This document shows positions 8,726-17,796 of a stretch of 41,950 nucleotides of DNA, piece after piece. The stretch is from an uncultured bacterium (lineage in GTDB: Bacteria; Bacillota; Clostridia; Lachnospirales; Lachnospiraceae): assembly GCA_905214955.1 (NCBI GenBank), contig CAJMON010000021.1, forward strand, positions 1-41,950. The letters are read 5' to 3'. A model generated the notes under the pieces. That model worked only from the letters and a program-made list of their open reading frames with translations. It did no database searches and was not told where the DNA came from. The number at the start of each line of letters is the position of its first letter. Position 1 is the first letter of the stretch. A program made the position numbers and the translations under genes.

Positions 8726-9811
8726 TTATTTTGCTGAAATGTATCCCAGTGCTTTCAAAGTCTCTGCACACAGAACTGCACCGCCGGCTGCTCCACGCAC
8801 GGTGTTGTGGGACAAACCTACGAATTTCCAATCATAAACGGTATCTTCGCGAAGGCGTCCAACGGAAACACCCATACCATTTTCGTAGTTTACATCCAGT
8901 TTTACCTGAGGACGGTTGTCCTCTTCCAGATACTGAATGAACTGCTTGGGTGCACTTGGAAGATCCAACTCCTGGGGAAGACCTTTGAAATTCACCAGTC
9001 TGTCAATCAGCTCTTCTTTGGTCGGTTTCTTTTTGAATTTTACAAATACTGCAGCCGTATGTCCGTTTAATACCGGAACACGCAGGCACTGGCAGGTGAT
9101 TACCGGGCTGGAAGCCGGAACGATCACGCCATCCTCAATTTTACCCCACAGACGCAGAGGCTCTTTTTCACTCTTCTCTTCCTCGCCGCCAATGTACGGA
9201 ATGATATTTTCAATCATCTCCGGCCAATCTTTGAAGGTCTTTCCGGCTCCGGAAATTGCCTGATAGGTAGTAGCTACCACTTCATAAGGTTCAAACTCTT
9301 TCCATGCAGTCAGCACCGGCGCATAGCTCTGGATAGAGCAGTTCGGTTTTACTGCAACAAATCCTCTGGTGGTTCCCAGACGTTTTTTCTGGAATTCAAT
9401 GACTTTAAAATGTTCCGGGTTGATCTCCGGCACTACCATAGGAACATCCGGAGTCCATCTGTGAGCACTGTTGTTGGACACTACCGGAGTCTCTGTCTTT
9501 GCATAAGCCTCTTCAATAGCTTTGATCTCTTCTTTTGACATATCAACAGCAGAGAAGACAAAATCCACACTGGATGCTACCTTTTCTATTTCATTTACAT
9601 TCATCACAACAATCTTTTTGACTGCTTCCGGCATTGGAGTGTCCATTTTCCATCTGCCGCCAACTGCTTCTTCGTATGTTTTTCCTGCACTTCTGGGGCT
9701 GGCAGCCAGAGTAACAACCTCAAACCAGGGGTGGTTCTCCAGCAGAGAAATAAAACGCTGGCCTACCATTCCGGTAGCTCCTAAAATGCCGACTCTTAAT
9801 TTCTGACTCAT
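8726..9811 (-). CDS. asd: Aspartate-semialdehyde dehydrogenase
   Basis: A 361-residue enzyme that reduces aspartyl phosphate to aspartate semialdehyde with NADPH, the branch point to lysine/diaminopimelate, threonine and methionine. The N-terminal Rossmann motif GILGATGMVGQRF is at residues 8-20. The active-site cysteine is in VKPNCSIQSY (about residue 157). The long GAGKTFKDWPEMIENIIPY segment and the length place it in the archaeal/fungal type common in Clostridia, not the E. coli type. It is flanked by a strong terminator. No riboswitch or T-box was recognised in the 91-base leader. Confidence 0.97.
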   Translation of the reverse strand: MSQKLRVGILGATGMVGQRFISLLENHPWFEVVTLAASPRSAGKTYEEAVGGRWKMDTPMPEAVKKIVVMNVNEIEKVASSVDFVFSAVDMSKEEIKAIEEAYAKTETPVVSNNSAHRWTPDVPMVVPEINPEHFKVIEFQKKRLGTTRGFVAVKPNCSIQSYAPVLTAWKEFEPYEVVATTYQAISGAGKTFKDWPEMIENIIPYIGGEEEKSEKEPLRLWGKIEDGVIVPASSPVITCQCLRVPVLNGHTAAVFVKFKKKPTKEELIDRLVNFKGLPQELDLPSAPKQFIQYLEEDNRPQVKLDVNYENGMGVSVGRLREDTVYDWKFVGLSHNTVRGAAGGAVLCAETLKALGYISAK

Positions 9812-9902
9812 TTTTCAATCTCCTCTTCTCTGCCGCAAAAAAGCACTATCTTGTATGTCTTTCCTTTGCGAACACTTGTCTTTCTTGAACATACTATACC
9901 AT

Positions 9903-11306
9903 TTATTTCAAAAAATCAAGTCCTTTTTTGTATTTTTCCAGGTACGCTTCTTCTGTTTTTACAGCTTCTTCCATAACAGCCATTCCCGGTGCTCCTGTGG
10001 TAAGACGTTTTTCCACACAGGTTTTTAAGCTGATGGCCTCGTAAATATCTTCTTCAAATACCGGAGAAATCTCTTTTAATTCTTCCAGTCTCAGATCATC
10101 AATGGCACATTTTTTGTCAATACAGTACAGCACCAGACGTCCGATAATCCCATGGGCATCCCGGAACGGAACTCCGTGGTTTACCAGATAATCGGCTGCA
10201 TCCGTAGCATTGGTAAATCCATTCTTTGCACTCGCTTCACTGATTTCCTTATTAAAACGCATGGTAGAAACCATGCCGTTAAACAGGGCAATACAGCCTT
10301 TTACCGTATCCATGGCGTCAAAGGTCAGTTCTTTGTCCTCCTGCATATCTTTGTTGTATGCCAAAGGCAGGCCTTTCATGGTGGTCAGCAGGGAAATCAG
10401 TGCTCCGTATACACGGCCGGTCTTTCCCCGTACCAGCTCTGCAATATCCGGGTTCTTTTTCTGGGGCATGATGCTGCTGCCTGTACTGTACGCGTCATCA
10501 ATCTCCACAAATCGGTATTCGTTGGTATTCCAGGTGATAATCTCCTCACAGAACCGGCTTAAATGCATCATAATCGTAGACATGGCAGAGAGCAGTTCAA
10601 TTAAGTAATCCCGGTCTGCTACTGAATCCATGCTGTTTCTGGTGGGACCGTCAAAATGCAGAAGCTCTGCGGTATAAGCGCGGTCCAGCGGATAGGTGGT
10701 GCCCGCCAGTGCGCCGCTTCCAAGAGGGCACAGGTTCATTCTCTTATAAATATCTGCCAGGCGCTCTCTGTCCCGGCGGAACATTTCAAAATAAGCGCCT
10801 ATGTGATGAGCAAGGGTCACCGGCTGTGCCTTCTGCAGATGGGTAAATCCCGGCATATAGGTCTCAAGGTTTTCTTTCATCAGTTTTAACAAGGTTTCCA
10901 GCAGCTCATACAACTCTCCGTCAATGGCGCAGATCTCGTCTCTTGTGTAAAGCTTCATATCCAGTGCCACCTGGTCGTTCCGGCTGCGTCCAGTGTGCAG
11001 GCGTTTTCCCGCATCGCCGATCCGGTCAATGAGATTTGCCTCCACGAAGCTGTGGATATCTTCGTACTCATCGGTGATTTCCAGGGTTCCGTTTTCCACG
11101 TCCCGAAGAATCCCCTCGAGTCCCTCCAGAATCTGTGCTTCATCTTCTTTAGTTAAAATACCCTGCTTTGCCAGCATTTTCACATGTGCTTTGCTTCCTT
11201 CAATATCCTGACGGTAAAATTTTTTGTCAAAGGAAATGGATGCATTAAAATTGTATACCAGCTTGTCCGTTTCTTTTGTAAAACGGCCGCCCCATAACTG
11301 TGCCAT
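9903..11306 (-). CDS. argH: Argininosuccinate lyase
   Basis: A 467-residue member of the fumarase/aspartase superfamily that cleaves argininosuccinate to arginine and fumarate. The signature loop GSSIMPQKKNPD, with the catalytic serine, lies at about residues 279-290; the TGRSRNDQ substrate-binding segment is near residue 108. Length fits the family (about 460). No other arginine gene is in the window. It follows queH by about 40 bases on the same strand and may be co-transcribed. Confidence 0.98.
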   Translation of the reverse strand: MAQLWGGRFTKETDKLVYNFNASISFDKKFYRQDIEGSKAHVKMLAKQGILTKEDEAQILEGLEGILRDVENGTLEITDEYEDIHSFVEANLIDRIGDAGKRLHTGRSRNDQVALDMKLYTRDEICAIDGELYELLETLLKLMKENLETYMPGFTHLQKAQPVTLAHHIGAYFEMFRRDRERLADIYKRMNLCPLGSGALAGTTYPLDRAYTAELLHFDGPTRNSMDSVADRDYLIELLSAMSTIMMHLSRFCEEIITWNTNEYRFVEIDDAYSTGSSIMPQKKNPDIAELVRGKTGRVYGALISLLTTMKGLPLAYNKDMQEDKELTFDAMDTVKGCIALFNGMVSTMRFNKEISEASAKNGFTNATDAADYLVNHGVPFRDAHGIIGRLVLYCIDKKCAIDDLRLEELKEISPVFEEDIYEAISLKTCVEKRLTTGAPGMAVMEEAVKTEEAYLEKYKKGLDFLK

Positions 11307-11347
11307 ATTTTTTCACTCCTCAATTTTTTAAATTTGAAAACAGTCTA

Positions 11348-12091
11348 TCATATTTCAGTTTTCTGCACAATACGGCTTTTTTGTTCTTCCCGCTCCTTTC
11401 TGGAAAATACACAGCCGCAGTAATCCTGTCTATAAAGTCCGTACTCAGAAGACAGCTCCACCGAGCGTTTGTATCCGTTTTTCTTTTTAAAATCAGAAGG
11501 CAGCCAGACCGCTCCCATTTTTTCTGCGCACTCCTGGCCGATTCGGTTTAAGGTCTCTGCATTTTTCATCGGACTGATGGTCAACGTTGTTGTGACATAA
11601 TCGAAATTTCCGGCTTTTGCCGCTTTTACTGCCTCCAGAAGACGCAGCCGGAAACACGCTTCACACCGCGCACCGCCCTCTGGAATTTTTTCTAAGCCTT
11701 TCACTGCTTCATAAAATTCTCTCGGCTGGTAGCGTCCTTCTATCACGGACACCGGATGCTTCATAGGCATCTCCTGCACCAGCCGTTTCTGCTCTTCCAC
11801 CCGCCTGTCATACTCTTCTGCAGGCGCAATGTTTGGATTAAAATACAAAATCGTAATCCGAAAATACTGGGAAAGGTACTCCAGCACCCAGCTGCTGCAT
11901 GGGGCACAGCAGCTGTGGAGAAGCAGGGATGGAACGTTTTCTGACTGTTCCACCTGCCCAAGAACCTTTTCCAGTTCTTTCTGGTAATTTCTTTTCTGAC
12001 TGTTCTTTTTTGGTATCTGTTTATCCTGTAACTTGTCGTTCACGGTTTGTTTACTCCCTGACATCCTGTAATTTTCATCGTTCTTTTTCAT
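11348..12091 (-). CDS. queH: Epoxyqueuosine reductase QueH
   Basis: A 247-residue QueH (DUF208) protein, the iron-sulfur enzyme that performs the last reduction of epoxyqueuosine to queuosine in tRNA and replaces QueG in many anaerobes. The paired cysteines in LLLHSCCAPCSS (about residues 57-68), GGARCEACF and the C-terminal DYCGCVFS are the family's metal-binding cysteines. An unusually polar N-terminal extension of about 50 residues precedes the core; an internal ATG at the tenth codon is a possible alternative start. Confidence 0.92.
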   Translation of the reverse strand: MKKNDENYRMSGSKQTVNDKLQDKQIPKKNSQKRNYQKELEKVLGQVEQSENVPSLLLHSCCAPCSSWVLEYLSQYFRITILYFNPNIAPAEEYDRRVEEQKRLVQEMPMKHPVSVIEGRYQPREFYEAVKGLEKIPEGGARCEACFRLRLLEAVKAAKAGNFDYVTTTLTISPMKNAETLNRIGQECAEKMGAVWLPSDFKKKNGYKRSVELSSEYGLYRQDYCGCVFSRKEREEQKSRIVQKTEI

Positions 12092-12125
12092 TATACCCCC
12101 GATTTCAACGTTTGTACACGGGTTT

Positions 12126-12929
12126 CTACTGGTCTCGTTTCTGTCCGCACACCTTCTCCAGGCTGCTGATTCCCCAGTACAGTAAAGCCGCCACCACGCA
12201 CAGGATTAAAATGGCCAGCAGCACGGCATCCAGTTTGAACACCTGGCTGCTGTAGATAATCAGATACCCCAGTCCCTGCCTGGCTCCAATAAATTCTCCA
12301 ATAATTACTCCCACCAGGCACAGTCCGATGTTTACCTTTAAAATGCTGATCATAAGAGGAACCGTGGAAGGCAGAACCACACGAAACAGGGCATCCTTTC
12401 TGGTCCCGTGAAGGGTGTAAATAAGCTTTAGTTTTTCCGGGTCTGTTTCTTTAAAACCCGTATAAAGGTTTAAAATTGTTCCGAAAATCGCCACGGAAAT
12501 GCCTGCCACCACAATAGTCCGCATATTGGCGCCAAGCCACACGATAAGAAGAGGCGCAAGAGCGGACTTTGGCAGGCTGTTTAAAATCACCAGGCAGGGT
12601 TCCAGAATTTCCGCCATGGTGCTGCTGACCCAGAGAAGCACCGCAATACCCACTCCAAGCAGCACTGTCAGGAAAAAACTGACCAGCGTTTCAAAGAGGG
12701 TCGTTCCCACATGCAGCGCCAGTGTTCCATCTGAAATCATCTTTATAAAAAGCCGTCCAATGCGGGAAGGGCTGCCGAAGAAAAAGCTGTCGATCCATCC
12801 GAGATCCGCCGCAGTTTCCCATAAAATGAAAAAAGCCACGGCAAGGAACAGCCGTGAAAGATGGATGAATTGTCTCCGGCGCTGCTGACGCAAAAGATAC
12901 CGGGTCTGATAAACAGAATGTTCAGGCAT
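12126..12929 (-). CDS. ABC transporter permease (nitrate/sulfonate/taurine type)
   Basis: A 267-residue inner-membrane permease with about six spans and the EAA loop region around residues 155-175. It resembles SsuC/TauC/ThiX permeases. Its start overlaps the upstream ATPase gene by eight bases, so the two are coupled. The gene ends 34 bases before queH. No substrate-binding protein is adjacent, so the imported compound (sulfonate, taurine, thiamine precursor or similar) cannot be read from context. Confidence 0.9.
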   Translation of the reverse strand: MPEHSVYQTRYLLRQQRRRQFIHLSRLFLAVAFFILWETAADLGWIDSFFFGSPSRIGRLFIKMISDGTLALHVGTTLFETLVSFFLTVLLGVGIAVLLWVSSTMAEILEPCLVILNSLPKSALAPLLIVWLGANMRTIVVAGISVAIFGTILNLYTGFKETDPEKLKLIYTLHGTRKDALFRVVLPSTVPLMISILKVNIGLCLVGVIIGEFIGARQGLGYLIIYSSQVFKLDAVLLAILILCVVAALLYWGISSLEKVCGQKRDQ

Positions 12930-13692
12930 GGGCAGTGTTCAGCTCCTTCCAGATCAGATTAAAATAGTCTTTAAATTCCGGTGCATTTCTGGTTTTCATG
13001 GGAGTCCTCTCTGGAAGATCCAGAGTAATCGGCACAATCCGGCGGATTTTCGCCGGTCTGGCAGAAAGGACGATCACCCGGTCTGCCATGCTGATGGCTT
13101 CCGCCAGATCATGGGTAACCAGAAGGGCGGTCTTTTTCTCTTTTCGAATAATTCCTGCAATGTCATCACACACAGAAAGACGTGTCTGATAATCAAGAGC
13201 GGAAAACGGTTCATCCAAAAGCAGAAGATCCGGATCGAGGGCCAGTGTGCGGATCAGGGCTGCCCTCTGGCGCATACCGCCGGAAAGCTGGGATGGGCGC
13301 GCCTGTTTAAACCCCAAAAGTCCATAATCCTTCAGCATTTCTTCTGTGTGCTCCATGGTTTTCCTGGAAATCCGTTTCTGAATTTCCAGTCCAAGAAGCA
13401 CATTCTGCCAGATGGTTCTCCATTCAAATAAATGGTCTTTTTGAAGCATATATCCAATCCCGGTATGAAAATCCCGGACATCCTGGCCGTGAAGGAGAAT
13501 CTGGCCGGATTCCGGTACGAGAAGTCCGCTGATTAAGGAAAGTAACGTAGATTTTCCGCAGCCGCTGGGCCCCACGATGCTGACAAATTCCCCCTCTTTC
13601 AGGGAGAAGGTAATGTCGGAGAGTGCGGTGGTTTCGCCGCTTTCGCTGTGATAGGAAAAACCGACATGATTCACTTCTAAAAGTGGCTGCAT
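12922..13692 (-). CDS. ABC transporter ATP-binding protein (nitrate/sulfonate/taurine type)
   Basis: A 256-residue ATPase with Walker A GPSGCGKST (about residues 40-48), signature LSGGMRQRAALIRTLA (about 137-152), Walker B LLLLDEPFSALD and the H-loop VTHD. It belongs to the SsuB/TauB/ThiZ group. It is the first gene of the pair with the permease at 12126-12929. No clear sigma-A promoter was found in the short gap after the tatD terminator. Confidence 0.92.
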   Translation of the reverse strand: MQPLLEVNHVGFSYHSESGETTALSDITFSLKEGEFVSIVGPSGCGKSTLLSLISGLLVPESGQILLHGQDVRDFHTGIGYMLQKDHLFEWRTIWQNVLLGLEIQKRISRKTMEHTEEMLKDYGLLGFKQARPSQLSGGMRQRAALIRTLALDPDLLLLDEPFSALDYQTRLSVCDDIAGIIRKEKKTALLVTHDLAEAISMADRVIVLSARPAKIRRIVPITLDLPERTPMKTRNAPEFKDYFNLIWKELNTAHA

Positions 13693-13768
13693 GGGATATC
13701 TCCTGATTCTTCTTTTGCTATTATTCTATGAAACTGCCAGAAGATGGTGTATTCTCCTATAGTCAAAA

Positions 13769-13811
13769 AAATAGCCAAACAAAGGCAATCATCTGCCCTG
13801 CCTGGCTATTT
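13769..13811 (-). terminator. Rho-independent terminator after tatD
   Basis: A 9-bp stem (arms 13769-13777 and 13803-13811) enclosing a second GC-rich pairing, followed on the minus strand by a run of T. It closes the long operon that begins at 20.7 kb. Confidence 0.85.
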
Positions 13812-13822
13812 CCTTTCTTCTG

Positions 13823-14614
13823 TTATGCCTCTGTCTCCTGAAACAGTCTCCGGTAGTTTTCTCCTACAGCCTTTACCAGTTCTTCCGGCGAAATTCCTCT
13901 AAGTCTGCAGATGTGGTCAATCACATACCGTACATATTGTGGTTCATTTTGGCGGTTCTGTACAGGTGCCGGCGTAAGGGATGGCGCATCGGTTTCTACC
14001 AGAATCCGGTCAAGGGGTACTTCTTTTACTGCCTTCTGGGTTTCCAGATCGTCCAGCTCGAAGGTAATATTTCCGGAGAAAGAAATGTACATGCCCATGT
14101 CCAGGAAATCCTGCATTGCCGTATATCCGCCGCTGTAGCAGTGCATAATACCTCCGGTTTTCAGATACTGGCGCATATAAGTTCTGGTATCCTCCGTTGC
14201 GAGGCGCATATGAACTGCAATGGGTTTCTTTACCTGCTCTGCCAGCTGCATCTGACGGATAAATGCTTCTTTTTGAAGCCCAGCTGGGACAACGGTCTCG
14301 TAGGGAAAATAATCCATTCCAATCTCTCCCACCGCTTTTACTGCCGGATGGCGCACCAGCTTTTCCAGTTCCTGCCAGTCTTTGTCCGTAACCTTTAAAA
14401 TATCATTTGGATAAAATCCACATGCCACATCAAACATGAGATCTTTTTCTGCAATGGAAACAGCTCTTTTTGCTTCTTCTGTTTCTGTGCAGATAATCAG
14501 AATTTTTTCTACTCCCACATTTTTTGCATCCCGGATGACCTGTTCCCACCTGGGGAACAGGTCTTTTCCGCAGACATGCGCATGGCTGTCAATGATTCCT
14601 TTTACCATATCCAT
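13823..14614 (-). CDS. TatD family metal-dependent hydrolase
   Basis: A 263-residue TIM-barrel hydrolase of the amidohydrolase superfamily; TatD proteins act as metal-dependent DNases. The metal-binding DSHAH near the N-terminus, GEIGMDYF (about residue 96), HMRLA, HCYSGG and VETDAPSL are all present. Its ATG overlaps the stop of the BMP-type binding protein (TGATG), so it is the last gene of the nucleoside-transport operon. Whether its role links to the transporter is unknown. Confidence 0.92.
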   Translation of the reverse strand: MDMVKGIIDSHAHVCGKDLFPRWEQVIRDAKNVGVEKILIICTETEEAKRAVSIAEKDLMFDVACGFYPNDILKVTDKDWQELEKLVRHPAVKAVGEIGMDYFPYETVVPAGLQKEAFIRQMQLAEQVKKPIAVHMRLATEDTRTYMRQYLKTGGIMHCYSGGYTAMQDFLDMGMYISFSGNITFELDDLETQKAVKEVPLDRILVETDAPSLTPAPVQNRQNEPQYVRYVIDHICRLRGISPEELVKAVGENYRRLFQETEA

Positions 14615-15720
14615 CAGCCGTTGACAATAGCAGACAGCTCGTCATCACTTAATTCGCTGACATCAGAAACCTTGATTTCGCCAGACTGGATCTTGGACAG
14701 AATATCTTTTACATTCTGTACATTTTCCTCGCCAATACACTCTGTCAGACGGTCATTAAAAACGATTCCGACAGCATCCTCTTCCAGGCCATAAGTAACC
14801 ACAGAGCCAAACGGTACAGAATCCTGATCTTCTGCATAATCAGAACAGATCTTAAAGATTGCATTGTTCAGCATCTTCAGACTGGAAGTCATAACGGCCT
14901 GCTGCAGGTCAGAACCTTCCAGAGCTGCATACTGGTCACTGTCCACACCAATGGCTACTGTACCTTCTTTTTCAGAAGCAGCTTCAATCACACCGTTTCC
15001 AGCGGCTCCTGCTACCTGGAAGACAACGTCTGCTCCTTCAGACATCTGAGCGTTTGCCAGATCTTTTGCTTTTGCGGTATCCAGAAAATCTCCTACATAA
15101 GCAGTCAGGACTTTGATTTCCGGATCTACATATTTGGCACCTTCTGCATATCCTACCAGAAAGTTGTTTACAGTAGAACTCTCGGTTCCGCCAACAAAGC
15201 CGATAACTTTGTCTGCATTTCCATTTTCACTTTCCGTATAGTAAGCAGCGGCTGCTCCTGCCAGGAATCCAGACTGGTTGGAATCAAACAGGACACTGAG
15301 TACGTTGCTTAAATCTCCGGAGCTGTAATCCACATCCTGATCCAGAAGGATAAATTTGGTATCCGGATAGTCTAACGGAATATTTTCAAAGTTCTCTTTG
15401 TTCTGGAATGCTGCACCAATAATGATATCGGATCCGCTGTCTGCTGCATCGTAAAGAGCTGCTTCCCATTTGGTGGTATCATCACTCATCTCGACCACAT
15501 TGACTTCATATTTATCTCCCAGTTCTTCCTGAACTTTCATAACGCCTTCATAAGCAGACTGCTGGAAAGAAAGGTCATTCTTGCGGCCTACGCACAGAGT
15601 TACTTTCAGCTTGCCATCTTCTTCAGCGCTTGCTGCCACCGGAAGCGCGGCACAGGCTGTAGAGACTGCCAGGAAAGAAGCCATCACTGCAGCGGTTGTT
15701 TTCTTGTAAGTTTTTTTCAT
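14614..15720 (-). CDS. BMP family ABC transporter substrate-binding protein
   Basis: A basic membrane protein (BMP/PnrA-like) family binding protein of 368 residues, which captures nucleosides for an ABC importer. It has an N-terminal signal segment (about residues 1-34). The Ala-Ser-Ala just before EEDG looks like a signal-peptidase I site. A Cys in STACAA is not a convincing lipobox, so the usual lipoprotein anchor is uncertain. The start at 15720 was preferred because AGGAGG lies about nine bases upstream; a start at 15738 would place that box inside the gene. It follows the two permeases and precedes tatD. Confidence 0.9.
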   Translation of the reverse strand: MKKTYKKTTAAVMASFLAVSTACAALPVAASAEEDGKLKVTLCVGRKNDLSFQQSAYEGVMKVQEELGDKYEVNVVEMSDDTTKWEAALYDAADSGSDIIIGAAFQNKENFENIPLDYPDTKFILLDQDVDYSSGDLSNVLSVLFDSNQSGFLAGAAAAYYTESENGNADKVIGFVGGTESSTVNNFLVGYAEGAKYVDPEIKVLTAYVGDFLDTAKAKDLANAQMSEGADVVFQVAGAAGNGVIEAASEKEGTVAIGVDSDQYAALEGSDLQQAVMTSSLKMLNNAIFKICSDYAEDQDSVPFGSVVTYGLEEDAVGIVFNDRLTECIGEENVQNVKDILSKIQSGEIKVSDVSELSDDELSAIVNG

Positions 15721-15806
15721 TGGTTGGTTCCTCCTCATATTGAGATAATTATTTATATCATGAAGCAGACAGTGTACAGACCATCCGCTTTCAGGATATC
15801 AGAAAT

Positions 15807-16718
15807 CTACAATTTCACGGACTTCTTTTTGTGCAGATAGTATGCGCTGAAGATCACATAAAACGCAATGATAAACGCATACGGGATTGTCGTGATCAGA
15901 TAGGGATCTACATTTTCATTCTGAAGATAAATAGAGATCCCGCTTCCAAATCCATACAGCACAGAGCTGAACATTCCAAGCAGCGCACTTCCTGCTGCCA
16001 TGGCATTGGTTGCCAGTGCAATGTAGCCTCGGCCTGCCACCATCCCGGCTGTAAAACGGTTTACATAGCCCATTGACAGATACATGCCACCTAGAGAGGC
16101 AAGTATACCGCTGATAAACATTGCCTGATACCGTACTTTCTGTACTTGAATTCCCACGGAAGAAGCTGCTTCTTCGGATTCGCCCACTGCCCGCAGATGA
16201 ATACCGAAGGCTGTTTTTTTCAGTACAACAAAGAAAACCACGGCCAGTAAAAATGCCAGATAGGTCAGACAGTTATGACCGGAAAGCACCTGTCCTGCTA
16301 CAGGGATCTGATCAAGGACAGGAATCTTCCAGCTTGGGAAAGCAGAAGAAATCAGGGAATTGCTGGCATTTTTATCTCCGGTCAGAGAATAGAGAATAAA
16401 GACCGAACCGCCGCTGGCAGCCAGATTGAGTGCCACGCCTGTAATGACCTGATTTGCTTTCAAATGCTGGATAAAATAGGCCAGTAGCATGGTAAAGGCG
16501 GTACCTGCTGCCACTCCGCAGAGCAGTCCTACAAACAGGCTTCCTGTATAGCCGCTTCCCAGAACGCCGCAGAGCGCTCCAATAGTCATGGCTCCTTCAA
16601 GGCCCAGATTTAACATTCCACTCTGGTCTGCGATCAGCGCTGCCAGGGTAGCAAACAGCACCGGCGTTGTGCAGCGCAGCACGGTAAACCAGAAATCAAG
16701 TTTCAGAAAAAATCCCAT
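15807..16718 (-). CDS. Nucleoside-type ABC transporter permease 2
   Basis: A 303-residue permease with about eight or nine spans, of the branched-chain-amino-acid/ribose-like BPD_transp_2 family. It includes the LNLGLEGAMTIGAL segment typical of NupQ/YufQ-type nucleoside permeases. It lies one base after the first permease. Together with the double ATPase and the BMP protein it forms a complete importer. Confidence 0.9.
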   Translation of the reverse strand: MGFFLKLDFWFTVLRCTTPVLFATLAALIADQSGMLNLGLEGAMTIGALCGVLGSGYTGSLFVGLLCGVAAGTAFTMLLAYFIQHLKANQVITGVALNLAASGGSVFILYSLTGDKNASNSLISSAFPSWKIPVLDQIPVAGQVLSGHNCLTYLAFLLAVVFFVVLKKTAFGIHLRAVGESEEAASSVGIQVQKVRYQAMFISGILASLGGMYLSMGYVNRFTAGMVAGRGYIALATNAMAAGSALLGMFSSVLYGFGSGISIYLQNENVDPYLITTIPYAFIIAFYVIFSAYYLHKKKSVKL

Positions 16719-16719
16719 G

Positions 16720-17790
16720 TTATGCGTCCTCCCCCATCTTCTGATTTTCCAGTGCTTCTTTCTCTTCCCGGTTCTGTTTTAAGCGGTACAAAAACCGTTC
16801 CGAAGCAATCAGCATAATCATAATTCCCTGGATAATGGATACGATCTCTGAATCCACATCCCCGGCTCTGGACATGACCAAAGCTCCAATCCGGATATAG
16901 GAAATCAGAAAGGCAGCAACTGGAATCATCAACGGTTTCGTACCGGCCAGCAGATTGATCAGAATTCCATCCCAGACATAGGTCTGGCTTGTTACCCATT
17001 CAAATTTGGTATACATACCGATCATTTCCACGCCGCCGCCAAGTCCTGCCAGCATACCGCCGATGAGCTGGGAGCCCAGAATGACACCGCCCACATTGAT
17101 TCCTGCATAGCGGGCAAAATTTTCATTGGAACCGGTAATCTGCAGTTTCCGGCCAAACTGGGAACGCTCCATAAGAAACCACATCACAATCACTGCTGCA
17201 ATCATAATCAGCAGGCCGTAATGGGTATTGGTCTTTTGAAACATTTTTCCAAGGGTTGCTGTTTTTAAAAAGCTTACTGAATAGGCTCCATTGGATTTAT
17301 CCAGGAAGAAATTCCGAATCAGCCAGTAGCCTACATTGAAGAAAATGTAGTTCATCATCAGGGAAACTACCAGTTCATTGGCCCCGGTTTTCTTTTTCAC
17401 TGCCACAGGAATCAGGCCGATCAGTCCGCCTACTGCGGCAGCTGCTGCCAGAATCACAATCTGATGAAGAATGTTTGGCAGCGGACAGGTGATGGCAATG
17501 GCTGCCGCTGTCACACCTGCAAAATAAAAGGAACTGTCTGCCACCATGGAAAATAGGCCGCTTTTGTGCATTACATTGAGGGCCAGTCCGCAGAACACCA
17601 GTGGAATCATGGTTTCAATCACATTGAAGAAATTTCGCTTGGTTGTCAGGGGGCCAAGAAGAAATTTATATAAGGCAGTCTTGGGATCCTCTGCCACCAG
17701 AAAAATAATCACGGCAGCAATCACCAGCGAAATCAGAATCGAGGCCGTCACTCTGATCAGGCCGTACCAGTTGAATTTTGTCTTTTTCAT
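16720..17790 (-). CDS. Nucleoside-type ABC transporter permease 1
   Basis: A 356-residue permease with an N-terminal span at about 12-32 and eight or so further spans. It resembles NupP/YufP. The conserved GANELVVSLMMNYIF segment, typical of this permease group, is at about residues 131-145. It lies six bases after the ATPase gene and one base ahead of the second permease. The short acidic C-terminus is cytoplasmic. Confidence 0.9.
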   Translation of the reverse strand: MKKTKFNWYGLIRVTASILISLVIAAVIIFLVAEDPKTALYKFLLGPLTTKRNFFNVIETMIPLVFCGLALNVMHKSGLFSMVADSSFYFAGVTAAAIAITCPLPNILHQIVILAAAAAVGGLIGLIPVAVKKKTGANELVVSLMMNYIFFNVGYWLIRNFFLDKSNGAYSVSFLKTATLGKMFQKTNTHYGLLIMIAAVIVMWFLMERSQFGRKLQITGSNENFARYAGINVGGVILGSQLIGGMLAGLGGGVEMIGMYTKFEWVTSQTYVWDGILINLLAGTKPLMIPVAAFLISYIRIGALVMSRAGDVDSEIVSIIQGIMIMLIASERFLYRLKQNREEKEALENQKMGEDA

Positions 17791-17796
17791 GCCTCT

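Noticed and set aside
9812..9902. T-box or lysine riboswitch in the asd leader
   Set aside because: The gap is only 91 bases and lacks the conserved T-box sequence or lysine-aptamer motifs.
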